Shown here: piece after piece, positions 1-10,440 of the stretch
How the letters are laid out: every line of letters begins with the position of its first letter
Numbering within the stretch: position 1 is the stretch's first letter
Made by a program: the position numbers and the translations under genes
Notes under the pieces: model-generated
Told to the model about the DNA's origin: nothing
Seen by the model: only the letters and a program-made list of their open reading frames with translations
The model's database searches: none
DNA from: Acanthaster planci
Lineage: Eukaryota > Echinodermata > Asteroidea > Valvatida > Acanthasteridae
Assembly: GCF_001949145.1 (NCBI RefSeq)
Contig: NW_019091846.1
Location: 5,086 to 30,636 of the forward strand
Reading direction: 5' to 3'
DNA: 25,551 nucleotides

Positions 1-715
1 GCTACTTGGCCCTGAACAGTGCTGATTTTACACAGTTGTCAATGGGGCTTGAATTAATGGACTGGATCCTGCTGGGGAATTTATTAGTTTCCGTCTTCAA
101 TGGAGTTCGGGAGTTTCAAAAACCTGCGAATGCACGAATGTACATGGGTTTTTCCCTTGGAGTAAACTGCGTATTCACTGAAAAGCCTGCTGTATGTAAC
201 GACAACGTTTTGCAACGCGCCGCTGTAAATGTAACAATGAAAATTGTTGCCTGCGGTTTAGGGGTCCACGGCGTTTTCACGTATGTTTCATCCCCATTCA
301 ACGTGTGGAAACAAACGACTTCGACCGTGAGCGGCTGTTGCTTGACCAGACCCTCGTAAACCATACGGAAATGGTCTTAGCAACTTGCCAATCCTCTGTT
401 GAGCCTTCTCGTTTTGAAGACTTCGTTTGCACAAAGTTAACAAATGATCACATTGAAATTCTTTGTATGTGCTCTGGAGGGCTTACACCGAGTAAAATTC
501 TACAGAATCCTGAAAAGAAATGCTACATAAATAATTTAGCCTCAAAGTGGTTGCTAAGATGATAAATTGTTTCCATTTTCAATCGATATCTTGGTCTTTT
601 TTCCACAGAATTTCTCAAGTTTAAAACTTTTCCCTGAACAGTGAGACACTGTATACGACAGGCCAGAATCTCAACTACACAATACAATCGGTTCTCTGGC
701 GCTAATTTTTTTTGT
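1..715. other. Non-genic stretch, no recognised gene
   Basis: Open frames of 117 codons (6-359) and 85 codons (305-562) overlap on the plus strand, and a third lies opposite them. None has a recognisable motif, low-complexity-free conservation I can test, or good flanking splice sites. Frames of this length are expected by chance in 25 kb. A TTTTTTCCACAG acceptor-like word near 597-608 is not followed by a convincing exon. I see no supportable gene here; part of an intron or intergenic DNA is the simplest reading. Confidence 0.5.
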
Positions 716-899
716 TCGACTTTCATGAGTTATATTTCATACTTGCGCATGTACTGTACATGTATAAGCTGCGGTACGCGGGTACCAGGCCGCACGCGCA
801 GTGCACCTTGCATGGTACGTAGCTGGGTCCGTTTTGGACATTTAAGAAACACGTACGGATCGCGCTGCGCAAGTATCAAATATAACTCATGAAAGTCGA
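716..899. mobile_element. Short non-autonomous DNA transposon (MITE) with 34-bp inverted ends
   Basis: The left end (716-749, beginning TCGACTTTCATGAG) is the reverse complement of the right end (866-899) with a single mismatch over 34 bases. The 116-bp middle holds no coding frame of note and includes the self-complementary word ATGTACTGTACAT. The left flank is eight T then GT, and the right flank is fourteen T then GT. This fits a target-site duplication of the form T(n)GT whose right copy grew by slippage, but the T-tract makes the duplication uncertain. Size, ends and lack of coding match a MITE moved in trans by some DNA transposase. The superfamily cannot be named from this one copy. 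The 83-codon frame at 641-892 lies largely within it and is not a gene. Confidence 0.85.
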
Positions 900-1514
900 T
901 TTTTTTTTTTTTTGTAGCCTGCGAAGTAAACTATTGCAACCATTCAGATATCTAATGGTTCACCTGACTGCATTGTGAACAATTCAGGCCTTCTCGTGAG
1001 AGAGGGAGAATATGATTTATTGTAAGGCATTGACATCGTTAAGGAAAATTTAGTCATGGGATTCAGCCATCCATGACCCTGTGTGAACAAATAGTATGTA
1101 ACTGGAAAGAGGAAATTTAGGGCTTCAAAGTGCTGCTAAGTCTCCACACAAAGTCCGAAGAAATTTTGTTTAAAACGCACTAATTTTTTTTTTTATATTT
1201 AGGAATATGGAGGCCTAGTGCACTTAAAGCCATTTCAAACCTTTTTTCAAGGAAACAAACATGACACAATGTATGAATCATTTTGCATGCCGTGTGTTGT
1301 GCATTTCATATTCTGAGTACCTAATTAGTTCATCTAGTGGATGGGGCGATCCCACGCCACGGGACTTTTCATGTTTTGGATGTAGAGTTGGGTTTTTATT
1401 CGTTCCTCAAGGCAGATGTACACAGTGGGTGGGTTTGCAGATGGAGTGATAAATCCAATGCAGTAATGATTACCTCTACACAACTTTTGAAATCACCGGC
1501 TGCAGCTATTACGG

Positions 1515-1536
1515 TTGACCTGACGGGTCAGGTCAA
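1515..1536. promoter_or_regulatory. Perfect 10+2+10 palindrome with everted nuclear-receptor half-sites
   Basis: TTGACCTGAC and GTCAGGTCAA are exact reverse complements separated by GG. Inside them lie TGACCT (1516-1521) and AGGTCA (1530-1535), which form an everted repeat with an 8-bp spacer. ER8 arrangements of AGGTCA half-sites are known binding sites for RAR/RXR-type nuclear receptors. Function here is inferred from the motif alone. Confidence 0.4.
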
Positions 1537-1946
1537 AACTGCACACAAGTGAAAGGTAAGCGATGTGTGAATTCCCCTCAGTTTAGTGCAGTCAGAACGG
1601 ACCAGACACAAACAGCTCGTCAGAAACAAACAGAACAGAACAACGCTCTTTATAGAGACTGACACATCATGTTTGACATTTATATTTAGAAGATAGCTAA
1701 CACAAATCCCGAACAACGAAATTTCAGGTGTGACTGATGGGTCAAGGATTGAGAAATCTGTCTACCGCGTTCCATCTTGCAGAATTGGTTTTACTTTTCT
1801 TCGCTTACAAATTACAAGCATTTTACCAAAGGTAAGAGATACATTATCCGGTCATTGAAAATTAATTGCTAATTTTCATCATCTTGACAAAATATTAACA
1901 ATGTGAAACATTTAGAGGTTTTTCTGTGGTAGACGTTCTGTGGCTG

Positions 1947-1980
1947 TATTTTTTTTTTATTTTTATTTTTTATTTTTTTT
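1947..1980. repeat. T-rich low-complexity tract
   Basis: The tract is made of T runs broken by single A residues. It has no coding potential and no visible transposon attached. Confidence 0.9.
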
Positions 1981-4899
1981 GGTGAAATTCTAAGTAAGCG
2001 TTTTGATTTAAAAGGTAGGCCTACCTATTTGGGCTCGGGAAACTGTTGCTCAACGGAATAAAGATCGGCAACTTATTTCAGAAAAGAAATGAAGTAATCG
2101 TCTGAACTTGGCCCTGCCGAATAAGGCCAAAATAATCAGCTAGGGCCTATTATTGACACACAAAAAGTGTAACGCGTATCCCGACACGCGGAACTAAGTC
2201 ACGGCCCGAGCATTCCATCGCTTTCGCCCGAGCTGGGCTAAACGCTTCCGCACGTCTCAGTTTAGCGACAGGGTACCGACCGTGGTAGTGCTGACGCACC
2301 ATGGTCTACATTCCCAGATGCATAAGACTGCAAGAATCCATGAGCCCAAACCAATGTTTTTACACACTTTTGAGTTTGAGCAGGTTAAATTTCTGTCCTG
2401 GTTATTTATTTCTCCTCTTGAAGAGACTGTAATTACAAATTTGTACAGTATAGCCAGAACACACAGCCGGATTGCACATCTTCTTTGATACAGTCGTCAC
2501 GCATTTTGTTCCCGCACCGAACTTTAAGCGTTTGCCGCTGACGCCTTGGGGTTTATGGAATAGGAGTCTACATTTTAATGCAAATGTTTCTCGTGACAAT
2601 TAGACCCCGAAAGATTCACCCTGTTACTGACTTGCGCGCAACGTCTGGTAGTCAGCGACAAGACTGGCGTGCGCTGCTGACCATACTTACAAAGCGGAAG
2701 GAATTTTCTCGGAGTAAAGTGAAAGCTCACTGCAAATATATTCACGATGGCTCTTTTCAATATAGGCATATTTCAAATTAACGAAAAGGTTGTGCATTGG
2801 ATAGCAGAGATCATGGGGTGAAATGTGTAACTGATACCAGAAAAAAATAGCAACATAATCATTAACAGAATCTAATTTTCAAGATGTATTTTTTTGCGTT
2901 GGTGATATGTCAATCAATATACAGTGCTTAGTAATATACTTTGGGTAAGAGCAAAACCTGTTATATTAATTAAGAATCTAATTTGTCCTGGAAACTGAAC
3001 TTACCGTTTGGTGTCGTTAAATGATGAGTAGCCCACTAAACTCAGAAATGACCGACTTTTGGGTAAAACGTAAACCCGAATGTCGTTTTCATACACCTGG
3101 CATTTAATAGTAAGTGCGCACTTTAGCTGTTGCATCTAGGGGTTTACTTCGTGTCTGGTGTGCTTTCTTTACCAAGCCCGGCCCGCGGATGCACACTGTA
3201 AACGACTCCGACACCCAAGTCGCATAGGCCTCCTAACTCACATCTAGTATACACTACACGGTAAAACCTAGCGAATCACGGATGATTGACAACGCACAAT
3301 ACAATCCGCCCACGTTTTGGATGAAATCTGGAACACAGCACTGATCTCTCGGGTAGACACGCGCCTTTTGTTATTTCCGCGCTGTTAATTAAATAACCAA
3401 CGAATGTTGGCGAATGTGATTACACAAGTCACGTGACACGAAAGTATACGTGGTAGGTTTCCATGCGGTGAGCGACCTTGTTGACTTCACGAGGATTAAC
3501 ACAGAAGAAGTACTTGTGCACCAACCTACACAGTCGGTGTTCTTTGTTCTATGGTTCAGGCTAACGCATTCTTTGTTGTCAAAATATAATTGAATAGGAG
3601 GCAGCAAATTCTTAGCGCAGATTCCCCACAGTTACCCCCAAAACCCACCCCGGTGCAAGATTATGGGAGAGGGGGCACATCTTAAAACCTCCCACCCTGG
3701 AATGCGCACCCGGTACCCCTGCCAGAAACTTTTTTGCTCATTTTAACATGTAAAAAGTGGCTATAGTTTGTAAGGGGTGAAAAGATGTATCATGCGAAAG
3801 CTTGAGCCAGTCAAATTGCAGACGTTATGAGTTCACACACAGTGACAGAAAACGTATACATAGGGAACATCGTGTTCAGAGGTCATGGTTAGTCCCGAGT
3901 CAACCTTCACCTGTGACACTCAAACACGCAAGAAATGTCCCCTGCACGTGCAGTCATCTTGCGCTGACGAAATCTCAGCCAACCGAATATAAATGTCCAT
4001 TAATAAAACGAAATGAAAACATTGAGACCATGTTTCCAGTACTGTGTTTAACCCCCTGTTTTGTAAGCAAGATATTGCCACCGTCATGTGGCGGTTAATA
4101 TTAATCCTGCGAAACAGAAAATCAGCGATTGCGAGAACACTATTGCGTCGAAACTACATTTTAGAGCTGCGAAATCGATCGCAAATTTCAGACCGAGATC
4201 GGTCGTGAGACAGCAGAAATCCAAGCTACGTTTAACCTGTCTGACTGTAAATTTAGTTTGTGTGCATGGTTAATTGATTTTAATAAATTTAGGATTAATT
4301 TGATTAAAACTAGAACAATTCACCACGGGAAAAGAAAAGTCACGTTCACCCGAATCAATGTTACCTTGAGTTCAGTTTGTTGTTAATTTTCAAAAATAAT
4401 GTTCGAAAGACTGCCTGCAATACTTAAAACAGGGTCACTTTAGAGCATGACACTTCTGAACACCGTTTTTCTGAGTTAAGCTGTGTTTTACTTGAAGCTC
4501 TGTTAGCCACAAGAACAAGAACTCCGTAATCATCCCACGTGAACTACTCGTGCTGTAATGCAACGACCAGTGAGTGCGATCATCGCTTTTTCAAAATTCA
4601 GTTACCCATTTTCAAATCTCCGATTTCTCCTGCCGCTAAATTGTGCAATCATTCACTGGTAGTGCCCATAGTAATACACAGTATAGTTACGGGTACAAAC
4701 GACGGACCACCGTCAGCAATCGTTTCTTTGCCTCATTGGGTCGAGGGTGTCCGTTTCATTGAAGGACTAGTTCGTGGTTAAGATTATTTTTCTCAGGATG
4801 GATTTTTGACCGACGTTTCCAAAGTGAAAGTCTCTTCGTTGTATCTACCGGTCAGATGACTTCATCAACTTCAAATCTAACACATGGCATTTCTGCATA

Positions 4900-5475
4900 G
4901 AGGTCATTATACCATTATACAAGGCAAAATTGCTTGGCACTCCTGCTTTCGACCGGAAGGAAGGGTCACGTGATTCCATTTGCACGACATAAATAAAGTG
5001 ATGCATTTACTCCATCGCTTGCCTCAAAAAAGCAAAATGGGGAATCACGCGGGTGACTTCATAAAAAATTAATGTACTTTTAAAAATTAAAGTGGGCTGA
5101 AGTTTTCACTTGTAATTTGAAGCCTAATCGTGCCGGGATTACGTAAGGGTGATAGTCACCACTTGAGATTAGGGTCGGTACATCATTATTGAAAGTTTCA
5201 AGTTCATTTCTTAATAAGGTGTGGAGAAAAGCTGCAGAGAATATGGCTGCGCAGGAAAATGAGGAAGACGGAAAGAAACAATGATTTATGAGAAATGTCC
5301 GTGATCGGGCACCCACCAATTCTTGCAAAACACCAAACACAATCAGTACCACACTTAAATATCGCCTTTCCACTACCGGCATAATCTCACTGAGTTATAC
5401 TGCTCACTGGGGTCAGAAACATTCCTGGACCATTTACTCCTTACGGAATACCCAACAACCTTCAGTTTAATCCTT
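4900..5475 (+). repeat. Diverged repeat block R2, first copy
   Basis: This block aligns collinearly with 14725-15265 in the same orientation, with substitutions and small indels. Shared anchors are TTGCACGACA, TTTTCACTTGTAATTT, AGAAAAAGCTGC / AGAAAAGCTGC, the near-identical run from GGAAAATGAGG through GACGGAAAGAAACAA, CTTTTAAATATCGC / CTTAAATATCGC and GAGTT(A/T)TACTGCTCA. Reading frames in the two copies are not preserved, so it is not a conserved coding segment. It is either part of a segmental duplication or a copy of an old dispersed element. Ends are approximate. Confidence 0.75.
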
Positions 5476-6187
5476 CTTGCAACGAGCACATACACAGACC
5501 TCCAATGTACTTTTTTATTTCGTGCTTACCAAGTCCTGAAAATGAGAATGCTCAAGAGAGGATTTTCAGGTACTGTATCTGAAGACCTTTCCTTATGGTT
5601 TTATGAGGGTCTGGTCAAGTTACCACCGCACATGTCGAATCGCTATTTCCGCACACCAAATGGAAGTGAAACACACGTGCAGTAATCAAACTGCCATACA
5701 CAACAAGTGATAAAGGATACTCAAGAAATAATCATGTCGTGTGAGTGCGATGCCACAGCAGTTATGGCGTGTAATCGGATTAGTGTACACATTTAACAAG
5801 ATATGCTTCCGTTGTTTCATTTAACATCAAGGGGAACATTCAAGTGCACGTAGTTCGATGAAACTTTGTACTTTGGACGCGCACCACAAGTTGAGATGAC
5901 TAGTGCTAATTCATGGCACGTGATCGGCAGTTGACCAATTATATTGTTCAAACATTCGAGAGAATTAACACCCTTTTGTTCCCCTCAGTTGACGAGTGAA
6001 GGTGTAAAAGAAAAGTCACGGTACTAAAAACTACGCCGGTTTTAATGAATCATAGCGAAAAGGCTTCTTCCCATTGCTGCAAGGCAGTCAGAAATGTCTG
6101 TGCAATCATTAGGTAGACATTGACCTGCGGGAATGGTAACTCGTGACCGATACCAGGAAACACCATGAGTTCTGTGTGTGTGTTTGT
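5476..6187. other. Non-genic spacer between R2 and R3
   Basis: No gene-like frame is seen. The corresponding interval in the second copy (15623-16284) is of similar length, but I could not align its middle by eye. A short resemblance, TTTTTTATTT then CCTGAAAA near 5510-5540 versus TTTTTATTTG then CCAGAAAA near 15667-15687, hints that homology may run on. Confidence 0.4.
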
Positions 6188-6425
6188 ATTCTTTTGTGAC
6201 AGCGTCAAAGCGGGACATTCCACAGTGTTCGACTCTCCCTATCTACATGACTATTGTACAGGCATTTGCAAGAGGGAACCATTCGATCTGCAACCACACA
6301 CCCCCACTAGAAACTGTCCATCCGTCGTCAACTGATGCTGGACAACACAACTGATTTACGTTTGGACCATGCATTATCAATTCAAACAGGTAAGGTTTTC
6401 CTTTTAAACAGTTTCTTTTCAGACA
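6188..6425 (+). repeat. Diverged repeat block R3, first copy
   Basis: Aligns in the same orientation with 16285-16490. Anchors are TTTGTGACAG, CAGTGTTCGACTCTCCC / CAGTGTCGACGCTCCCC, CAAGAGGGAAC, CTGCAA(C/G)CACACACCCC and CTGTCC...CGTCGTC. Most differences would change amino acids in the best shared frame, so purifying selection is not evident. A donor-like AACAG|GTAAGG at about 6390 and an acceptor-like TTGTACAG at about 6262 bracket a segment with stops in every frame. Confidence 0.65.
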
Positions 6426-6623
6426 CATTTAAATGTCTTTTCAGGTATATGTGATTTATTCAATTGGTAACTATGAACCTTACAATCTTCACAGTGTGCT
6501 CTGATGTCCGTGTAGCAGAGTGAGCCATTCGTACTTCAGTAGCTACGATTCATTTCTGTAATGGTGGAAAACCCTGAAACGACTGAATTGTCTGCTTCCT
6601 TTTTTTTTAACCAATTGGTACTT

Positions 6624-6836
6624 TTAGGAAGGTTTGCTGTATGTGCCAGCTAATGGGACAGGTCTTGTCCGCGTAGACAGCACGCTGCCATTAGGCAGCA
6701 TGTGGTCAGATATATGCAACGAATAAAGATCAAGACACTGCCGAAGATGAAAGATTCGAACGCGGTCATTATCCTGTACTCGCTGTAACCACTTTGTTGT
6801 AGGTGGACGGGAATTGAGTCGGCTTTTCTTGCGCAT
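6624..6836 (-). pseudogene. Tc1/mariner-type transposase fragment (relic)
   Basis: On the minus strand a 70-codon frame contains SRPPTTKWLQ followed by QDNDRVRIFHLRQCLDL. Tc1-family transposases carry, in the second helix-turn-helix of the N-terminal DNA-binding region, a G-R-P-R-x-T-T linker and then Q-D-R-x-I-R-x-x-H-L-R-x-R-F. The order and spacing (RP, TT, QD, R-I/R, HLR) agree. I see no first helix-turn-helix upstream, no DDE catalytic domain downstream and no terminal inverted repeats, so this is a decayed, truncated fragment. A 6-bp stem with 4-bp loop (6684-6699) lies inside it. Recognition rests on one short motif and could be coincidence. Confidence 0.45.
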
Positions 6837-8333
6837 ATTTTTTTTTACGTTATCATGATTCTCGCCCCGTCCGAAGATTCAGTCTTCTAGGCCCCTAAGG
6901 GAAGTTACTAGACACAGAGTTCCGTCGCCTGACAACGTGCGTTGATCTTTCAATGGTGGATAAAATACATAATCGTTTTAAATACACAAAAGTACATAAA
7001 ACAAAAGAACATAATATAAAAACCTCCAAGCGAGGCTTGCCAGCGCCAGTCATTTATCATACGAATTGTTTCACCAGTGGGAGATATGTTAACGTTGACA
7101 GAAATCCACATTTCCAGCGCGTTGGTTTGGTGATCGGTTTCACCCAGTGCAGAATTGTGAAGAAAAACAAAATACGCAGACAGCCATTCTGTGGGCTGGT
7201 TGGGAACGTCACTGGAACGTTCCCTGAAGAAAAATGTCAGACCGAACAATTGCTAGGGGTCACGTGATAACAATGCGCCCTGTCAATTTCATTTTCCATG
7301 TTGCGAACGGTAAGAACCCTGCAATACAGTCTACACTCAGCGTTCCACACAGAATTGTGGGCCTGGTCTACGTGTACCGTACCAAGTAGCTTCTTTCAAT
7401 CTGTGACTGTGCCTCGCTATTGGACTACCTTAGTGATGCATTATTACTTCAGAGTGAGTGAATTTGGCAAGCAAGTTTGTTGGCTATGGCACAATACCAA
7501 GTATTTTCTGTTAGTGTAAATAGATAAAATGTTAGTCTTTCACACCTGGCTGAGATGGAAATATTCAGAGCGCCCTATTTCACAGCTACAAGTTGTAAAC
7601 AAGTCCGTGAAACTTTTTATTACAACAACAAAAAATCAGATAAAGATGAAATGATATGTCAGCGTATACAAAATGTGTTGATTTTGTTTTCAGTGCATTA
7701 AATTTCCATTAAGTAGTGACGATGTATTTACCGTCAGCCATCTTTCTTTCGTTTATTGCTACTTTTATACGTGGGATTAGACGACATGTCTTCAAAGTTG
7801 GCCCAAGATGTCTCTATTCCTTCATCTCACACAGTGGGAAAAAGGGTTTGTTTTTTCCTTCCAAAATTATGTAAAATAACGCTGACAAACTTTGGCCAGT
7901 ATGTTTAATCGTCGTTGGTAGACGTTGTGTTTCCTGGCGCTCCAAACCACCGAACGCATAGCAGATGCTTAAACCGAAAGCGAGACCAGCCTTTCTCCCT
8001 TGTTTGAAAGACTATTATGGGCTTTTCTTTTGGGGGGTGCATAACAAAGCTGCGATGACAGTAGTTAAAAACAGATGGGTTTGAAATATTTTTGCAGACA
8101 TGAGTTGGAGATTTTCAATTTTTTTCTCACTCTTTTGATCTTCTACTTATAATTCATAGTGCCCAATATATTGTTTTTCTCTGATGAATTCCGAAGCTCA
8201 TTGCTTTGTGACGCGCTATATCCCATTTGACTTTGCCATTGTGCCCATACGGTAAAGTTTCTTGTTATTGACACGGAGCCCTTCTGTTGTATAGGGAGTC
8301 GAAAGTAGGAAGCAATAGTCATTGCAGATTAAA
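6837..8333. other. Non-genic stretch
   Basis: Two frames of about 100 codons overlap on opposite strands at 6950-7267. Neither resembles a known family or has splice-site support. A 10-bp palindrome GGAACGTTCC (7214-7223) resembles two heat-shock-element units but lacks the third. Nothing else is supportable. Confidence 0.45.
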
Positions 8334-8546
8334 CCACGCCCACTTAACGCAGTGGGGCGTTGAAATAATTGTAATGCAAAATTGGCGAATTAGCTATGAT
8401 TGGTTGACAATTGTTTGTCAGTCATCAAATTTATATCACGCCCACCTATTGTAAACAGTAGTGCGCGCGTGTGCGAACCGGATTGGTTGACTATGTGTGT
8501 TGCACTATATAGGGCAAGTTCAATCCAGTGTAACTACTGGTCAGTT
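8334..8546 (+). promoter_or_regulatory. Candidate RNA polymerase II promoter: KLF boxes, three CCAAT boxes, TATA, Inr
   Basis: In order: CCACGCCCAC (8334-8343, a KLF/CACCC-type box), octamer-like ATGCAAAA immediately before ATTGG (8381-8385), GATTGGTTGAC (8398-8408), CACGCCCACC (8437-8446), a second GATTGGTTGAC (8481-8491), TATATAGG (8506-8513) and TCAGTT (8541-8546), which fits an initiator. ATTGG is the reverse of the NF-Y CCAAT box. The exact 11-bp repeat and the spacing of the last CCAAT box about 24 bp upstream of TATA are typical of strong TATA promoters. The gap from TATA to the TCA(+1) initiator is about 37 bp, slightly long. No coding start follows directly. The pattern is seen directly; promoter activity is inferred. 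Confidence 0.45.
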
Positions 8547-8637
8547 TTGTTGGGTGCCCAATATTGTGCATAGGCTGCCCATCAAAACCGGCCATTGATT
8601 GACTGATTGCAAGGTGTTTTGAAATATTGCCAAGAAT
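8543..8637 (+). other. Possible non-coding first exon ending at a GTGAGT donor
   Basis: If the initiator at 8541-8546 is used, transcription would start near 8543. The first good 5' splice site is CAAGAAT|GTGAGTGG at 8638. The 95-bp interval contains no long coding frame, so it would be a 5' untranslated exon. The next exon is not identified. This depends wholly on the promoter call. Confidence 0.25.
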
Positions 8638-8994
8638 GTGAGTGGTGCTCAAGCGTTTTAGCTATAGTTGTAGGATATCTGTGCATATGGAAACAAACTG
8701 TGGGAGTACAGCATTGAAGATATTGCCTTAAAAATGTTCCTTCAAAACGGAGCTGTCGCTATTTTTGCGATGCTAGCTCAGCTAATACCTGTCCAAGATG
8801 AATTTCATGTATGAGTAAAAAAGGAATGGGTCGAAGCGCAGATCGAGACGATTAAAATACACTTTAATTTCGCGCCCACTATTCTTTATTTACTGACGTG
8901 ACCGCTTAAGAACTACACGGATTCACACAGTTTTGTCGAGGTACGTCTTAATTTGCTAGTCTTGACAGCCCAGCCGAGGGTTTTGGTACTTTTT

Positions 8995-9122
8995 ATTGAT
9001 TCATTGACCGACTGACTGACTGATGGATCTATTGATGGATCCATTGATCGATCGATCGATTGATCGATCGATCGATTGATTGATCGATTGATTGATCGAT
9101 TGATTGATCGATTGATTGATCG
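8995..9122. repeat. GATC/GATT tetranucleotide microsatellite with 12-bp super-period
   Basis: The array starts with degenerate GACT, GACC and GATG units, passes through GATC repeats and ends in four perfect copies of the 12-mer CGATTGATTGAT (9073-9120). The frame at 9076-9453 reading I-D-R-L repeated is only a translation of this array running on into unrelated sequence. It is not a gene. Confidence 0.95.
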
Positions 9123-10440
9123 TTTTTTTGATGATTTTTTGTCTGCTGGTTATATGTTTTTCCTTTTCTTCAGGATTTTGACTTGCTTATTTAAATACTT
9201 TTTTCTGTTCAACTTTTTGGGGGTGGGGCAAATTGTCCCCCTGCCCCCCGGTGGATACTCCACTGGTCACAAACTTAAATTAAAGCCATGCCAGGCGTGT
9301 GGGGTGGCCATCTCGCCGCCCCCCCCTCGTTATTTTCTACTTGCCATGTATCTAACAGTGTTGCCTACCTTATCAAGTAGCGGCGGGGATCTGTTGTCGA
9401 GGTTTTACATGATCAAAAAGAGTAAAAACAACCGTTCAAAAGGGCGTATCTAGGCCAGTGTGTGTCTGTTAACCGGTAAAAACGGTTCTATAATAACACA
9501 TCGGCGTCTGATTTTACGGATATTAAGATTGATTGAAATTTCTTTCGGCCCAAGAAACAGCCAAAATGACTCGACGTCATTTGGTTTATTTCCACACTTT
9601 CGATTTCTGATCGTAGATCCTTCACTTATTTGTCAAGCTGTAAACTTTTGATGTGGATTATATGTATTCTAATGGTTGTTGTTCGTTCTGAAGATTTTTT
9701 TATTGTCACGTATGCCAAATAACTAGTGGGTAACTTTCAGGTGATGCAATTCAGTAATTGCCGGGGTGTTTTAAAAGACATTGTACCTGTACATGCAGCG
9801 AGGTTACGTTTTTACTGTGGGAAAGATGGTATCTTCCAAAATGGTGCAGTTAATGACAAAAAAGACCACGGCCTGGCTTGTGTATAGGCGGAAATTGCGC
9901 CTGTAATATTTTACTTTACACCTTCGTGGGCGGGGCCATGTGAACGTGTGAACTGGTGAGGTTTTTGATTTACACCAGGTGTCAATATCTAACCCGTATA
10001 TACCGTTGTTGAAAACCGCGGCTGAAAGTGGGACTCTGTTCACGGAATACTGAAAAAGAACAGTACAGTGATTTTCAAGAGCTACAACAGAACCCCTTAA
10101 CAAGCTTTGTAAACGTTCAATTTTCCTCTGTAACATGAATTAACATAAATTTACATCTTGATTTTGGTGCCCCCCAAAAACCCACTTTCATAAAGCTGCT
10201 TTCGTCATTTTCCTCGTGTTTCCTGTTATTGCGAGTAACAGGTAATGATTTTTAGGAGACAGAATTTCATTTTATTTAAGTCATCATGTGTGCCAAAAAT
10301 ACGAACTGCTACTGTAAATAACACATATGTTTTTAACCTTCCCTCTTGTCAACTGTGACTACATTTGGAAGAAGAATGATGCCATATAAGCAAGCTGCTT
10401 GTTGGTACATATTGGTCTAATAGCAACTGTGCGGATACTG
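9123..10440. other. Non-genic stretch
   Basis: Contains a G-run/C-run patch (about 9218-9250) and a second C-rich patch near 9317-9328, with no supportable gene. The 110-codon minus-strand frame at 9804-10136 has no recognisable motif. Confidence 0.45.

Larger units (their letters stand above)
900..4899. other. 4 kb non-genic stretch
   Basis: No frame here exceeds about 100 codons and none looks like a known protein. Visible landmarks are a 22-bp palindrome with AGGTCA half-sites (1515-1536), donor-like words AAAG|GTAAGC (about 1555) and AAAG|GTAAGA (about 1831), a T-rich tract (1947-1980), a CpG-rich patch (about 2160-2290) and the 12-bp palindrome CTGCACGTGCAG (3942-3953). The donor-like words follow short segments closed by stops in all frames, so at most they would be non-coding exons. 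I see no supportable gene. Confidence 0.45.

Noticed and set aside
6-562. Two overlapping plus-strand frames (117 and 85 codons) at the window start
   Set aside because: Lengths are expected by chance, they overlap each other, and no family motif or splice-site support is seen.
6745-6765. GCGTTCGAATC on the minus strand, resembling a tRNA or SINE B box
   Set aside because: No matching T-stem, no convincing A box at the right distance and no acceptor stem. The bases are explained by the Tc1-like frame.
7200-7230. GGAACGTTCC and a nearby GGAACGTC, resembling a heat-shock element
   Set aside because: Only two contiguous GAA/TTC pentamers are in register. The third GAA is one base out, so a functional element is unlikely.
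9076-9453. 125-codon frame beginning with repeated I-D-R-L
   Set aside because: It is a translation of the GATC/GATT microsatellite running into unrelated, C-rich sequence. No protein features.
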